Of a stretch of DNA of 64,000 bases, positions 1-9,126 are shown piece by piece. Under the pieces are notes generated by a model. The model was given only the letters and a program-made list of their open reading frames with translations, ran no database searches and was not told where the DNA came from. Numbering within the stretch: the stretch's first letter is position 1; each line of letters begins with the position of its first letter. The stretch comes from Kriegella sp965368185 (lineage in GTDB: Bacteria > Bacteroidota > Bacteroidia > Flavobacteriales > Flavobacteriaceae). A program made the translations under genes and the position numbers. The stretch covers positions 1 through 64,000 of the forward strand of contig CBDULZ010000016.1 in the NCBI GenBank assembly GCA_965368185.1, given 5' to 3'.

Positions 1-123
1 TTTTTGTAAAAGTTATAACCGAGTTGATATGTTTTCAATCTAAAGATACTTTTCATCTAATGAAGTGATTCTATCTAAATGTACAAATTTGTCGTAAATT
101 CGCAATCCAAGTGATACTAGACG

Positions 124-1200
124 ATGATAGATAAATTGAATATTGTAAAGCAGCGTTTCGACGAGGTTGCCGACTTGATAATTCAGCCCGATGTGATTTC
201 GGACCAGAAGCGGTATGTGCAATTGACTAAGGAATACAGTGACTTAAAAGACCTTGTTGAAAAAAGGAACGAATATGTCGCCCTAATGGATAACATTCAG
301 GAGGCCGAAGAAATTATTAATGACGGGAGTGATGCTGAGATGCTCGAAATGGCTAAAATGCAATTAGAGGAGGCAAAAGCCCAACTACCGGCTTTGGAAG
401 AAGAAATAAAATTGATGCTTATACCAAAAGACCCCGAAGATGCCAAAGACGTAGTTGTTGAGATTCGTGCTGGAACCGGCGGTGACGAAGCTAGTATTTT
501 TGCCGGAGACCTTTTTCGAATGTATACCAAATACTGCGAGTCGAAAGGTTGGAAGACCAATGTAATTGATTTAAGTGAGGGAACAAGTGGGGGGTACAAG
601 GAGATACAATTCGAGGTTACCGGAAAAGACGTTTATGGCACCTTAAAGTTCGAGGCCGGTGTGCATCGTGTTCAACGGGTACCACAGACCGAAACCCAGG
701 GCAGGGTTCATACAAGTGCCGCTACCGTGATGGTGTTGCCAGAAGCCGAAGATTTCGATGTTCAAATTGACCCTAAAGATGTTCGCATCGATTTTTTCTG
801 TTCTTCAGGACCTGGTGGACAATCGGTAAACACGACCTATTCGGCGGTACGTTTGACCCACATTCCCACGGGATTGGTAGCACAGTGTCAAGACCAAAAA
901 TCGCAGCATAAGAACAAAGACAAAGCTTTTCGTGTATTGCGGTCAAGGTTATACGACATGGAATTGGCCAAAAAACAGGAAGAAGATGCCGCCAAACGAA
1001 ATTCACAGGTAAGTAGTGGTGACCGTTCGGCCAAAATTCGAACTTATAATTATCCACAAGGCAGGGTAACCGATCATAGAATAGGATTAACGCTTTATGA
1101 TTTGCAGAATATCATCGATGGTGATATTCAAAAGATTATCGATGAATTGAGTTTGGTCGAGAATACCGAAAAATTAAAAGAAGCTTCCGAAATATTTTAA
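124..1200 (+). CDS. prfA: Peptide chain release factor 1
   Basis: Class I release factor that reads UAA and UAG in the ribosomal A site and triggers hydrolysis of peptidyl-tRNA in the cytoplasm. The 358-residue length is normal for RF1. The catalytic GGQ motif is at residues 231-233 inside SSGPGGQSVN, and its Gln is normally methylated by PrmC. The stop-codon-reading tripeptide is PQT (187-189), of the RF1 PxT type rather than the SPF of RF2, which settles the assignment. An N-terminal helical, charged region (about 1-110) precedes the PCRF and RF-1 domains. It is followed by an inverted repeat and pyrF on the same strand. I saw no unusual feature. Confidence 0.97.
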   Translation: MIDKLNIVKQRFDEVADLIIQPDVISDQKRYVQLTKEYSDLKDLVEKRNEYVALMDNIQEAEEIINDGSDAEMLEMAKMQLEEAKAQLPALEEEIKLMLIPKDPEDAKDVVVEIRAGTGGDEASIFAGDLFRMYTKYCESKGWKTNVIDLSEGTSGGYKEIQFEVTGKDVYGTLKFEAGVHRVQRVPQTETQGRVHTSAATVMVLPEAEDFDVQIDPKDVRIDFFCSSGPGGQSVNTTYSAVRLTHIPTGLVAQCQDQKSQHKNKDKAFRVLRSRLYDMELAKKQEEDAAKRNSQVSSGDRSAKIRTYNYPQGRVTDHRIGLTLYDLQNIIDGDIQKIIDELSLVENTEKLKEASEIF

Positions 1201-1230
1201 CGAATGCCATTCCTAAGTACGCAAAGGTTT

Positions 1231-1285
1231 AACGCAGTCGAGAGCCGAGTCGTCCTTTTAATTTTCAATTACTCTCGATTGCGTT
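1231..1285. repeat. Inverted repeat between prfA and pyrF
   Basis: Two 14-base arms (1231-1244, AACGCAGTCGAGAG; 1272-1285, CTCTCGATTGCGTT) are complementary except for one G-T pair, around a 27-base AT-rich loop. There is no clear T-run behind it, so it is not a standard terminator. Arms built on CGCAGTCGAGAG resemble intergenic palindromes I associate with flavobacterial genomes. That comparison is from memory and unverified. Confidence 0.6.
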
Positions 1286-1303
1286 GCAGAAGTCAACAGC
1301 TTT

Positions 1304-2125
1304 ATGACCACCAATGAACTAGTAGCCCAAATTCGAAAAAAAAAGTCTTTTCTGTGCATAGGCTTGGATACCGATATCGATAAAATTCCTCAGCATCTCT
1401 TGGATGAAGAGGATCCGATTTTTTCATTTAACCGGGCAATTATAAAGGCTACGCATCATTTGTGCGTAGCTTATAAGCCGAATATTGCCTTTTACGAGGC
1501 ATACGGAATAAAGGGGTGGAAGGCTTTGGAAAAAACGATGGAATATCTAAACGAGAACCATCCGGAAATATTCACGATAGCCGATGCAAAACGTGGGGAC
1601 ATCGGGAATACTTCAACCAGATATGCTAAGGCTTTTTTTGAGTATATGGGCTTTGATTCACTTACTATCGCTCCTTATATGGGAAAAGATTCTGTAGAGC
1701 CATTTTTGGCGTTTTCCAACAAGCATACCATACTTTTGGCATTGACGTCCAATGAAGGAGCTTATGATTTTCAAACTAGACTCGTTGATGGAAAAGAGCT
1801 TTATAAAGCGGTTTTGACAACGTCTAAAACCTATAAGAATGCCTCGAATTTGATGTATGTCGTTGGGGCAACAAAGGCTAGCTATTTGGAGGGAATACGG
1901 GAGATTATACCTGAAAGCTTTTTATTGGTGCCCGGCGTGGGCGCACAAGGTGGCAGTTTGGAAGAGGTCTGCCACTACGGAATGACAAAGGATGTTGGTT
2001 TGTTGGTGAACTCTTCCCGTGGAATTATCTACGCATCGAATAAAAAAGATTTTGCGGAAGCTGCCGCAAAAAAAGCGGAAGAACTGCAAAATCAAATGGC
2101 ACAGGAGCTGCAAAAAATCAATTGA
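1304..2125 (+). CDS. pyrF: Orotidine 5'-phosphate decarboxylase
   Basis: Catalyses the last step of de novo UMP synthesis, the decarboxylation of OMP to UMP, in the cytoplasm. The protein has 273 residues, the longer type-2 PyrF form. The catalytic Asp-Lys-Asp network is visible as DAKRGDIGNTS starting at residue 94 (DAKRGD 94-99). An early IGLDTD segment and the late phosphate-binding VPGVGAQGG loop also fit the TIM-barrel fold. The ATG start is used. No other pyrimidine gene is nearby, as expected when the pathway genes are scattered. The gene converges with a small minus-strand gene 22 bases downstream. Confidence 0.96.
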   Translation: MTTNELVAQIRKKKSFLCIGLDTDIDKIPQHLLDEEDPIFSFNRAIIKATHHLCVAYKPNIAFYEAYGIKGWKALEKTMEYLNENHPEIFTIADAKRGDIGNTSTRYAKAFFEYMGFDSLTIAPYMGKDSVEPFLAFSNKHTILLALTSNEGAYDFQTRLVDGKELYKAVLTTSKTYKNASNLMYVVGATKASYLEGIREIIPESFLLVPGVGAQGGSLEEVCHYGMTKDVGLLVNSSRGIIYASNKKDFAEAAAKKAEELQNQMAQELQKIN

Positions 2126-2147
2126 TCAAAAGTGGTATTCGATTCAA

Positions 2148-2348
2148 TTATGACTTAAGCATATTCTCCAATATCTTTTGGATTTTCTGGGCCTTTTGCT
2201 CAAAAAATTCAACAAGTCTGGCATCGGTATATTCCAAGTTGCTAGCCTTGTCTAAAAAGTTTTGATACTGATATTCTAACATCGTTACGGCGTTTCCATT
2301 TGCGGCGATCGGTGTTACTGTTCCTACTTTACAATATTGCTTTTCCAT
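2148..2348 (-). CDS. Small conserved hypothetical protein (66 aa)
   Basis: Function not recognised. I chose the ATG at 2348, giving a 66-residue soluble acidic/basic protein that begins MEKQYCKVGTVTPI and ends in an amphipathic helix rich in Glu, Gln and Lys (about residues 35-66). An in-frame start at 2384 exists, but a TATATTTG promoter element lies at 2369-2376, downstream of that start on this strand, so the shorter form is preferred. It converges with pyrF, with 22 bases between the stops. There is no signal peptide or membrane segment. Confidence that it is a real gene rests on the promoter and on its protein-like composition. Confidence 0.6.
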   Translation of the reverse strand: MEKQYCKVGTVTPIAANGNAVTMLEYQYQNFLDKASNLEYTDARLVEFFEQKAQKIQKILENMLKS

Positions 2349-2368
2349 AGTATTACGAATAGTTCTTT

Positions 2369-2376
2369 CAAATATA
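2369..2376 (-). promoter_or_regulatory. Bacteroidota -7 element for the 66-aa gene
   Basis: TATATTTG on the minus strand matches the TAnnTTTG -7 consensus of Bacteroidota and lies 20 bases upstream of the ATG at 2348. No clear TTTG -33 element was seen at the usual distance. Confidence 0.5.
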
Positions 2377-2384
2377 CGGAGCAA

Positions 2385-2766
2385 AAAGAGTTTTGGATCT
2401 TGACAATCGTTGTATTTGATTAAAAATCGGTTCTTTTGATGATTTATTAACAGTTTGGTAATATCAAAACTGATGATTCCGCTACTATCATGTTAAAAAA
2501 AATGAACATAGGTTAATCCACCGAGTCAGGAAGGTATATAAAAACCCCAACGAAATTTTAAGTGTTGGTCGGCTCAACCCTTTTCGGGTTGAAAATTCTC
2601 AATTCATTAGTATTTTGATGGTTTATCCTACATATCCTGTCACTTTATCTTATGTTGATATGTATTGCTAAAATTGTTCACTTTTTTTATTCTTAAATGA
2701 ACCGCTGGATCGAAAGATTTAATACATTGCAATTACCCTTTTATCAGAGGGTTACGAGAGAACACT
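2385..2766. other. Intergenic region with a small hairpin
   Basis: No gene is supported here. A short hairpin (CAACCC, loop TTTTCG-like, GGGTTG) lies near 2576-2592, and a CCAAC/GTTGG pair lies just before it. Neither has a strong T-run. The region should contain the promoter of the downstream hydrolase, but I could not identify a TAnnTTTG element. Confidence 0.5.
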
Positions 2767-3549
2767 TTGCTTTATTACAATACATATCTTCATGAAAGTT
2801 CCCGAACATGGGTGACCTTCGTACATGGTGCGGGGGGCAGTTCCGCCATTTGGCATAAACAGATACGGGAATTCAAAAATCACTTTAATATCTTATTGCT
2901 AGATTTAAGAGGTCACGGCGATTCGAAACCGGGTTTAAGGGACGCTTTCGATGAAAGATATGATTTTGACTGCATTACAAACGACATTGTCGAGGTCATT
3001 GACCAATTGGAAATTAAGAAATCACATTTTATCGGTATTTCTTTAGGAACCGTTTTGATTCGAAACTTGGCCGAGAAGCACCCCGCACGGGTAGAAAGTA
3101 TGGTACTGGGCGGCGCCATCTTAAAACTTGACTTTAAATTCAGGATTTTGTTGGGTTTTAGTGCTATTTTCAAATCAGTGGTGCCTTATATATGGCTGTA
3201 CAAGATGTTTACATTTGCGATAATGCCCGATAGCAATCATAAAGAGTCCCGATTGTTGCTGGTACGAGAGGCAAAGAAACTATACCAAAAGGAGTTTATC
3301 CGCTGGTTTAAACTAAGCGCCGATATAAATCCGCTACTTCGTTTGTTCCGGGCAGCAGACATTGGCATACCTACGCTTTATGTTATGGGCGGCGAAGATC
3401 ATCTTTTCCTTCCATCGGTAAGAAGAATGGTACAAAAGCACAGTCTGTCTAGTCTTTTGTTGATTGAACACTGTGGTCATGTGGTCAATGTTGAACAATC
3501 AGCTCTCTTCAACAATTTTGTGATTGGTTATGTTTCCGATTTAAATTGA
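2767..3549 (+). CDS. Alpha/beta hydrolase
   Basis: Cytoplasmic alpha/beta-hydrolase-fold enzyme of 260 residues, likely an esterase or similar; the substrate is unknown. The oxyanion segment FVHGAGGSS is near residues 18-26. The nucleophile elbow is GISLG with Ser92, the acid is probably Asp211 in GGEDHLF, and the base is His238 in CGHVVNV. The start is TTG, because this is the only in-frame start that keeps the full first strand; a GAGAG sequence lies just upstream. It converges with the SusC/SusD locus, with a minus-strand terminator between them. No partner gene suggests a pathway. Confidence 0.88.
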   Translation: MLYYNTYLHESSRTWVTFVHGAGGSSAIWHKQIREFKNHFNILLLDLRGHGDSKPGLRDAFDERYDFDCITNDIVEVIDQLEIKKSHFIGISLGTVLIRNLAEKHPARVESMVLGGAILKLDFKFRILLGFSAIFKSVVPYIWLYKMFTFAIMPDSNHKESRLLLVREAKKLYQKEFIRWFKLSADINPLLRLFRAADIGIPTLYVMGGEDHLFLPSVRRMVQKHSLSSLLLIEHCGHVVNVEQSALFNNFVIGYVSDLN

Positions 3550-3562
3550 AATCACAATTACC

Positions 3563-3590
3563 AAAAAACGACCGGTAGGCTTACCGATCG
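3563..3590 (-). terminator. Intrinsic terminator of the susCD operon
   Basis: On the minus strand, CGATCGGTA pairs with TACCGGTCG (one G-U pair) around a four-base loop, followed by six T residues. It lies 32 bases beyond the SusD stop codon. Confidence 0.85.
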
Positions 3591-3621
3591 CTTTAAGGAG
3601 TTTGAGTTGATTAGTTTTTTT

Positions 3622-5001
3622 TCAGTAACCGGGATTTTGTTCCAATAACGGATTTCTGTCCCTTGCAGATTGCGGAATGGGAAATACCAATTTATTGTCA
3701 TTATAAGGAAGTCCGTCGATATCCCTCCGCGTGCGTTTATAATCATGTAATGTAAACCCTTCGAACGCCAATTCCAATTCTCTTTCATTCAGAATCAGGT
3801 CGATTGTAAGCATTGATAAAGGTGGAGCGCTCGATCTATCACGTAGCCCATTGATTTCCGCTAATGGAGCCATTCCGACTGAATCGCCCAATCTATAGTT
3901 GCATTCGGCCCGTATGAGGTGCATTTCGGCTAATCGGATCGGGGTCGCGTTCGCATACTGTCTGGAGTGCTTTAACGTTAATGTCAAGCCAGTGCTCACT
4001 CCTTCGCCCAAATACGTAAAGGCTTTTCGTTGGTCTAAATCGGAATCAAATTTTTCAAGGTAAGCTTCGGTTATGGCAATGTCACCCCCTCGGCCTCCCA
4101 GAGCTTCGGTGGCATAATGAATATTCGATGCATTGGTACCTTCTTGAGTGGTTATTATCCATGAGAATAAAGTTTCCGTTGTGTTATCATCGGTGTCAAA
4201 GGCCTCGGCATAGGAGGCAGTCAAACTATGGCCGCTATTCTGAATAACCTCATTTGCAGTATTCCTCGCCGCTTGATAATTGCCTTGTTGCAAATAGACT
4301 CGTGCCAAAATCGATTGAGCCGAATATTTGTCGGCGCGCGCCCCATTGCTATTCGGTAGTTTGTCCGCGGCATCGTTTAAATCTGAAATCACCTGTGAAT
4401 ATACTTCTTCGACGGTATTCCTTCCGACTGCTCGGGAGACATCAGGTGGTGATACTATTATGGGTATGCCGAGTTGTGCGCTCGAACTCACATTGTCATA
4501 AGGTTGTGCATAGAGTCGTACCATATCGAAATAGACAAGTCCCCTTAAAAATTTGGCTTCTCCCTCCACACGATTTCTTTCAGTCGTATCCTCGAACTTG
4601 TCCAAGTTGTCTAAAACGGTGTTTACATGTCCAACAATTGAATAGCTGTCGGCATAGATATCAAGGGCGGCCGTATTATCATTGACCATAGCCTTATTGA
4701 AAATATCCCTTAAATTTTCAAAGGAACCGTTCCAACTGACCTGGTCTGTATTGCCCAATAAGTCTATACATATGTTTATTTGTCCGCTATAATTTCCCGA
4801 ATAAACAGGAGCGGCGTTGTCGAGACTCATGTTTCTTCCGATATCGTATGCGGCCAATAGTATCGCATTGACGTTTTCGGGGGTAGCAGTGGCCAAGTCG
4901 GTGCCAATACTTTGTTGTGGCGATAAATCCAATTCCTTTTCACATGATAAAAGCGCTATTGCGACGACAAGAAAAATTAAATACTTTATATACTTCTCCA
5001 T
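3622..5001 (-). CDS. RagB/SusD family outer-membrane lipoprotein
   Basis: Surface lipoprotein that acts as the lid and substrate-binding partner of a SusC-type TonB-dependent transporter. The 459-residue protein starts with a lipoprotein signal ending LLSC (Cys20). The N-terminal half contains the helical TPR-like pattern of the family, and the C-terminal part contains RLAEMHLIRAECNYRLG and NERELELAFEG, both typical of SusD proteins. The stop is followed by a terminator. It lies 14 bases downstream of the susC gene, in the same operon. The substrate cannot be told from sequence: no glycoside hydrolase, peptidase or sulfatase is encoded beside the pair. Confidence 0.93.
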   Translation of the reverse strand: MEKYIKYLIFLVVAIALLSCEKELDLSPQQSIGTDLATATPENVNAILLAAYDIGRNMSLDNAAPVYSGNYSGQINICIDLLGNTDQVSWNGSFENLRDIFNKAMVNDNTAALDIYADSYSIVGHVNTVLDNLDKFEDTTERNRVEGEAKFLRGLVYFDMVRLYAQPYDNVSSSAQLGIPIIVSPPDVSRAVGRNTVEEVYSQVISDLNDAADKLPNSNGARADKYSAQSILARVYLQQGNYQAARNTANEVIQNSGHSLTASYAEAFDTDDNTTETLFSWIITTQEGTNASNIHYATEALGGRGGDIAITEAYLEKFDSDLDQRKAFTYLGEGVSTGLTLTLKHSRQYANATPIRLAEMHLIRAECNYRLGDSVGMAPLAEINGLRDRSSAPPLSMLTIDLILNERELELAFEGFTLHDYKRTRRDIDGLPYNDNKLVFPIPQSARDRNPLLEQNPGY

Positions 5002-5015
5002 AATTTTTTCATGTT

Positions 5016-8000
5016 TTAAAAAGTAAGATTAACGCCAATAGTGTACACTTTTGCAGGAGGTGCGGAATAGAATGTGCTGCCTGCATTGATGTTCGGGTTA
5101 TTAAAATCATCAAAGGAAGATTCAGGGTCATAGCCCCTATATTCTGTAAATGTCAATAGGTTTAAACCCGACATATATATACGGATGCCGCTCATCCCTA
5201 TCCGGCCTAAAGTTCTTGATGGCAATGAATAGCCGATAGTAATGTTCCTTAAACGTATAAAATCTGCATCTTGTAAATATCGGGTACTGTGCGAATTGCC
5301 ATTGTCGATAAAGAGTCTGGCTTGGGGTACGTCGGTGATATCTCCTGGGTTTCTCCATCTATTGTTGTAAACATATACATCTTGATTATCAAGACCATTG
5401 CCAAAACCCGTCTCTTGATATTGACCGGCTTCGTTATAGAGCTGTGCGCCCCATTGCCCCTGAAAAGTAAATGAAAAATCAATTTTCTTATAATTGAGTG
5501 TGCTCGACAGACCGGCAATGATATCAGGATTGGGATTACCTGTTACGATGCGCTGCGCTAAAGAGAAATCGTTGGTGCGTTCTTTGTTTAGACTGCCATC
5601 AGGATTTTCGGTATTTAAAATAAACTCTGCGTCCCCCGTATCGGGGTTCACGCCGGCATATTCTACCAAATAGAATGAATTGATGGCCTCGCCCTCCCGA
5701 AGAATATTTTTATCGGTAATCTGGTCTTCCCCATCGGGCAGGTTTGTAATTTCATTTTTATTTACCGCAATATTGAAATTTGTTTTCCAGAGGAGGTCGT
5801 CGTTTTGTACATTGACCGTGTTCAATGAAAATTCAATACCGCTATTTTCTAGATTACCAATGTTCTGTAAAACCCGATGTGAAGGAATTAAGGCTTCGAA
5901 CGGAACCCTGGTGTTGAACAATAAGTCTTTGGTCTTTTTCTTGTAATAATCGATTTCCCCAGTGATTCTATTATTTAGAAAGCCAAGGTCAAGTCCGAAA
6001 TTGACCTGCTCGGTTTCCTCCCATTTAAGGTCAGGATTTTCGCCCTGTGTAAATTCAAGACCCGATTCACCATTATAATTGGTTCCCCCATATAGTCCGA
6101 GGCTACTAAAGTTTCCGGTAGGGGTGTTACCGTTTATTCCCCAGCTAATTCTAAATTTTAAGTTGGACAAAGTGTTGGAACCTTGTAGAAATTCTTCCTC
6201 GGAAATAATCCAGCCTGCAGATGCGGCGGGGAAGTAGCCGAACCGATTTTCGGAACCGAAGCGTGAAGAACCATCTTGCCGGATGCTGGCCTTTAAAATA
6301 TATTTGTTTTTATAATCATAAGTGACTCTTGCAAAATAGGATAATTGGGCCCAATTGCTAAAATCGCCCGAACCGGCTGATATCGTCGCTGCACTTGATA
6401 CCGATTTAAAATCATCGGTAGGGAACCCATCGCCCGTAACCGATATCGACCTATTCTTAAAGCGTGTGTACGTGGTACCAAGTACGAAATCAATATTCGA
6501 CGATGGGTTCAATGTTTTATCGAATGTTATATAGTTGTTCGTAGAGATTATCTCGGTGCCGTCGGCAGAGGCATAAGTTTGACCGTTTGTCGATTGGAAT
6601 GGTGCCAATCTGCCCGTGCTTCTGTCGACCGTCTGATTTAAATAGTCATATCCTATTTCAGTTTGAAAGCGCAATTCATTTGATATGGCTATAGAAGCAA
6701 AGAATTTTCCTAAAAGTCTACGCCTTTTTGTTTTTCTGGAAGAATACTTGTCTTGCAAAAGAAAATTTGTGTAGAGCGTGTTTCCGTTCAGCTCACCATT
6801 AAGCAAATAGGGTGGCGAGGTAGGCACTTGGGCAATGGCCTGCATAGGTGTTGTAAATGAATTGTCGCCGGCTATTCTGTCGATTACGGTGCTGGTATAT
6901 CCTATGTTCGTCCCTACGGTCAACCAATCGGTGACCCTATGGTCAATATTCGTTCGTAGGCTGATGCGCTCGAGATTATTTCCACGTACGATTCCGTCAG
7001 TACCGTTATAAGACCCTGAAATAAAACTTTTTGTTTTTTCATTGCCTCCGGAAATGGAAAGGTTGGCATCTTGAACATAACTACTTTGAAATGCTTCTTC
7101 TTGCCAATCGGTATCAATAGTGTTGTAATCTTGATCTCCCTCATAGCGTTTTAATCTATTGTCTACCCATTCGTTAGCCTCGACTTCATCTGCAAAGGAA
7201 CCACTGTTCAATGCAGATTCTTTTAAAAGTTCGATATACTGCGAAGCGTTCAACCAATCTCTTTTATGGGAAGGCATTCCAATACTCGATGCTAGATCTA
7301 ACGAGATGTTCGATTTACCTTCCTTACCTCTTTTGGTGGTGATCAAAATAACTCCATTGGTTCCTTTTGCCCCGTATATTGCCGCGGCCGATGCATCTTT
7401 TAGAATATCGATCGATTCAATATCGTTAGGGTTTAAGGCCAACAGCGGATTTGTCTGTGCTGTTATCGATGATATATTCGTATTGTTCATTTCGATGCCG
7501 TCGATAACATATAAGGGTTCTTGAGAGGCGGAGACCGATGATAACCCTCTGATGATTACCTTTACGCTGCCCTCGAGTTTTCCGTTGATTTGGGTTATCT
7601 GTACCCCTGGTGCCTTGGCTACTAAGGTGCTTTGCAGACTTGGAGTCGAAATACCCCCTATCTGTTCCGAGGCTATTTTGGCAATATTGTCGGTAACCAA
7701 TCTTTTAGATTGTGTGCCATAACCCACTACTACAACTTCTTCAAGTTGGGCGGCGTCTTCCAACATTTGCACATTGATGGTTGTTGACATGCCAACTGTT
7801 TTTTCCACTGTTTTTTGGCCCAAATAGGAAAAAATCAAAACTTGGCCTTCCGCCGCTTCTATTATGTAAAGACCATCAAAATCAGATTGGGTTCCCGAAG
7901 TTGTTCCTTTGACAACGATATTTACACCGGGTAGTGGAATGTTGTTTTCATCCGTTACCAGACCCCTTATTTGTTTAGTTTCTTGACTGTAACCTATGGT

Positions 8001-8057
8001 GTGTAGTAATAGCAAGGATAGCAAGAATTTTAACACGATATCATTTTTCATGGACAT
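5016..8057 (-). CDS. SusC/RagA family TonB-linked outer-membrane receptor
   Basis: Outer-membrane transporter of 1013 residues, energised through TonB, that imports a ligand captured with SusD. Order: signal peptide (about 1-24, ending GYSQ), a carboxypeptidase-regulatory-like domain (IRGLVTDENNIPLPGVNI onward, about 28-110), the plug domain carrying the SusC signature DILKDASAAAIYGAKGTNG, then the beta-barrel ending in Phe (IGVNLTF). A hydrophobic VVVVGYGTQ segment joins the first two domains and probably holds the TonB box. Either Met1 or Met3 could be the start. It is transcribed away from a LytTR/LytS two-component system, 304 bases upstream, which may control it. Intact, full length. Confidence 0.95.
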   Translation of the reverse strand: MSMKNDIVLKFLLSLLLLHTIGYSQETKQIRGLVTDENNIPLPGVNIVVKGTTSGTQSDFDGLYIIEAAEGQVLIFSYLGQKTVEKTVGMSTTINVQMLEDAAQLEEVVVVGYGTQSKRLVTDNIAKIASEQIGGISTPSLQSTLVAKAPGVQITQINGKLEGSVKVIIRGLSSVSASQEPLYVIDGIEMNNTNISSITAQTNPLLALNPNDIESIDILKDASAAAIYGAKGTNGVILITTKRGKEGKSNISLDLASSIGMPSHKRDWLNASQYIELLKESALNSGSFADEVEANEWVDNRLKRYEGDQDYNTIDTDWQEEAFQSSYVQDANLSISGGNEKTKSFISGSYNGTDGIVRGNNLERISLRTNIDHRVTDWLTVGTNIGYTSTVIDRIAGDNSFTTPMQAIAQVPTSPPYLLNGELNGNTLYTNFLLQDKYSSRKTKRRRLLGKFFASIAISNELRFQTEIGYDYLNQTVDRSTGRLAPFQSTNGQTYASADGTEIISTNNYITFDKTLNPSSNIDFVLGTTYTRFKNRSISVTGDGFPTDDFKSVSSAATISAGSGDFSNWAQLSYFARVTYDYKNKYILKASIRQDGSSRFGSENRFGYFPAASAGWIISEEEFLQGSNTLSNLKFRISWGINGNTPTGNFSSLGLYGGTNYNGESGLEFTQGENPDLKWEETEQVNFGLDLGFLNNRITGEIDYYKKKTKDLLFNTRVPFEALIPSHRVLQNIGNLENSGIEFSLNTVNVQNDDLLWKTNFNIAVNKNEITNLPDGEDQITDKNILREGEAINSFYLVEYAGVNPDTGDAEFILNTENPDGSLNKERTNDFSLAQRIVTGNPNPDIIAGLSSTLNYKKIDFSFTFQGQWGAQLYNEAGQYQETGFGNGLDNQDVYVYNNRWRNPGDITDVPQARLFIDNGNSHSTRYLQDADFIRLRNITIGYSLPSRTLGRIGMSGIRIYMSGLNLLTFTEYRGYDPESSFDDFNNPNINAGSTFYSAPPAKVYTIGVNLTF

Positions 8058-8361
8058 GAAATTTGTTAAGGAAATGTAAAATTAGGAGGGGCTATGCTAA
8101 AAAGTTGAAGTTTGAAGTGAACCGCAATTATAATGAACTAAGATGTATTTTTGATGATGTAATCGGAGTACTACTATTTTGGAAAATTTTTCGGTCTTAA
8201 TTTTTTACACCATTAAAGTGTCCATCCACCCCAATTATCTAAATCAATGCCCTTATAAGAGCTATGAAGCACTACTAATTTGATGTAAAGTGACGCCTTG
8301 ATAAATTTTATGCTACAAAATAGTATTAAATTGGTGTCAGCTAATAAATTTCAAAGGAGAA
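8058..8361. promoter_or_regulatory. Divergent control region between susC and the LytTR regulator
   Basis: AT-rich 304-base region driving two divergent operons. A strong ribosome-binding sequence, AAAGGAGAA (8353-8361), directly precedes the regulator ATG. Two direct repeats, AGTACTACTATTTTGG (8167-8182) and AGCACTACTAATTTGA (8268-8283), match at 13 of 16 bases and lie 101 bases apart. They are candidate operator sites. I found no perfect TAnnTTTG element for susC. Confidence 0.5.
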
Positions 8362-9126
8362 ATGACTGCATTGGTAATTGACGACGAGATATTGTCTAGA
8401 AAAAGAATTATTAATCTTTTGAAGGAAAATGAACAGGTAGAACTAATTGGAGAATATTCCAATGGGAAATCTGCTGTTGGTGCAATTAATGAGTTCAAAC
8501 CGGATATGATTTTTTTAGATATCAATATGAGGGATATGACCGGATTTGAAGTCCTTAATGAAATTAAAACCACTCACAAACCCATTGTCATCTTCGTAAC
8601 GGCGCACCAGCACCATGCACTTAAGGCTTTTGATCACGATGCGCTTGATTTTTTGTTGAAACCGTATAAAGATGAGCGGTTTTTCAAAACCCTTGAGAAG
8701 GCTTTTCGATTGTCAAAGAAAGATATAGCGGTGAATTTTGATAGAAGAATAGAAGATCTGTTAAAGTTATATCATCAAAATCCACCAGTTGAGAATGCGG
8801 TGCAAAAAATGGCCATACGGCAGGGCAATAAAACATTCCTTATAGAAACCGATGAAATCAAATATGTTTTGGCCTCAGGCTATTATGCCGAAATTTTTTC
8901 TAATACCAAAAAATATCTTATTAGGGAATCGCTACAGAATCTAATGAACAATTTGAATCCTGACATTTTTTTCAGGGTACACCGATCGGCCATTATAAAT
9001 ATTAATTGTGTAAGGGAAATAGTTCATTCCAATTATTCGGAAATTGATTTAAAAATGGAGGACAGCAAGCTGATCAGGGTCAGTAAATCAAAGAAGAAGG
9101 AATTCTTGAACAGAATTGGAATATGA
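8362..9126 (+). CDS. LytTR family response regulator
   Basis: Two-component response regulator of 254 residues acting in the cytoplasm as a transcription factor. The receiver domain (about 1-120) shows the acidic pair DDE near the start, the phosphoacceptor Asp53 in FLDINMRD, a conserved T in FVTAHQ and K in LLKPYKD. The C-terminal LytTR DNA-binding domain (about 150-254) contains FFRVHRSAIININCVREI. It overlaps the downstream kinase gene by four bases (ATGA), so the two are co-translated. It is divergent from susC, and the direct repeats between them are plausible targets. The start is supported by AAAGGAGAA. Confidence 0.93.
   Translation: MTALVIDDEILSRKRIINLLKENEQVELIGEYSNGKSAVGAINEFKPDMIFLDINMRDMTGFEVLNEIKTTHKPIVIFVTAHQHHALKAFDHDALDFLLKPYKDERFFKTLEKAFRLSKKDIAVNFDRRIEDLLKLYHQNPPVENAVQKMAIRQGNKTFLIETDEIKYVLASGYYAEIFSNTKKYLIRESLQNLMNNLNPDIFFRVHRSAIININCVREIVHSNYSEIDLKMEDSKLIRVSKSKKKEFLNRIGI

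Noticed and set aside
297..599. Long antisense frame inside prfA, and many similar frames inside dnaJ, icmF, amtB and others
   Set aside because: They lie wholly within confidently identified genes, and their residue composition is that of a shadow reading frame (Ser/Ile/Leu-rich, no domain).
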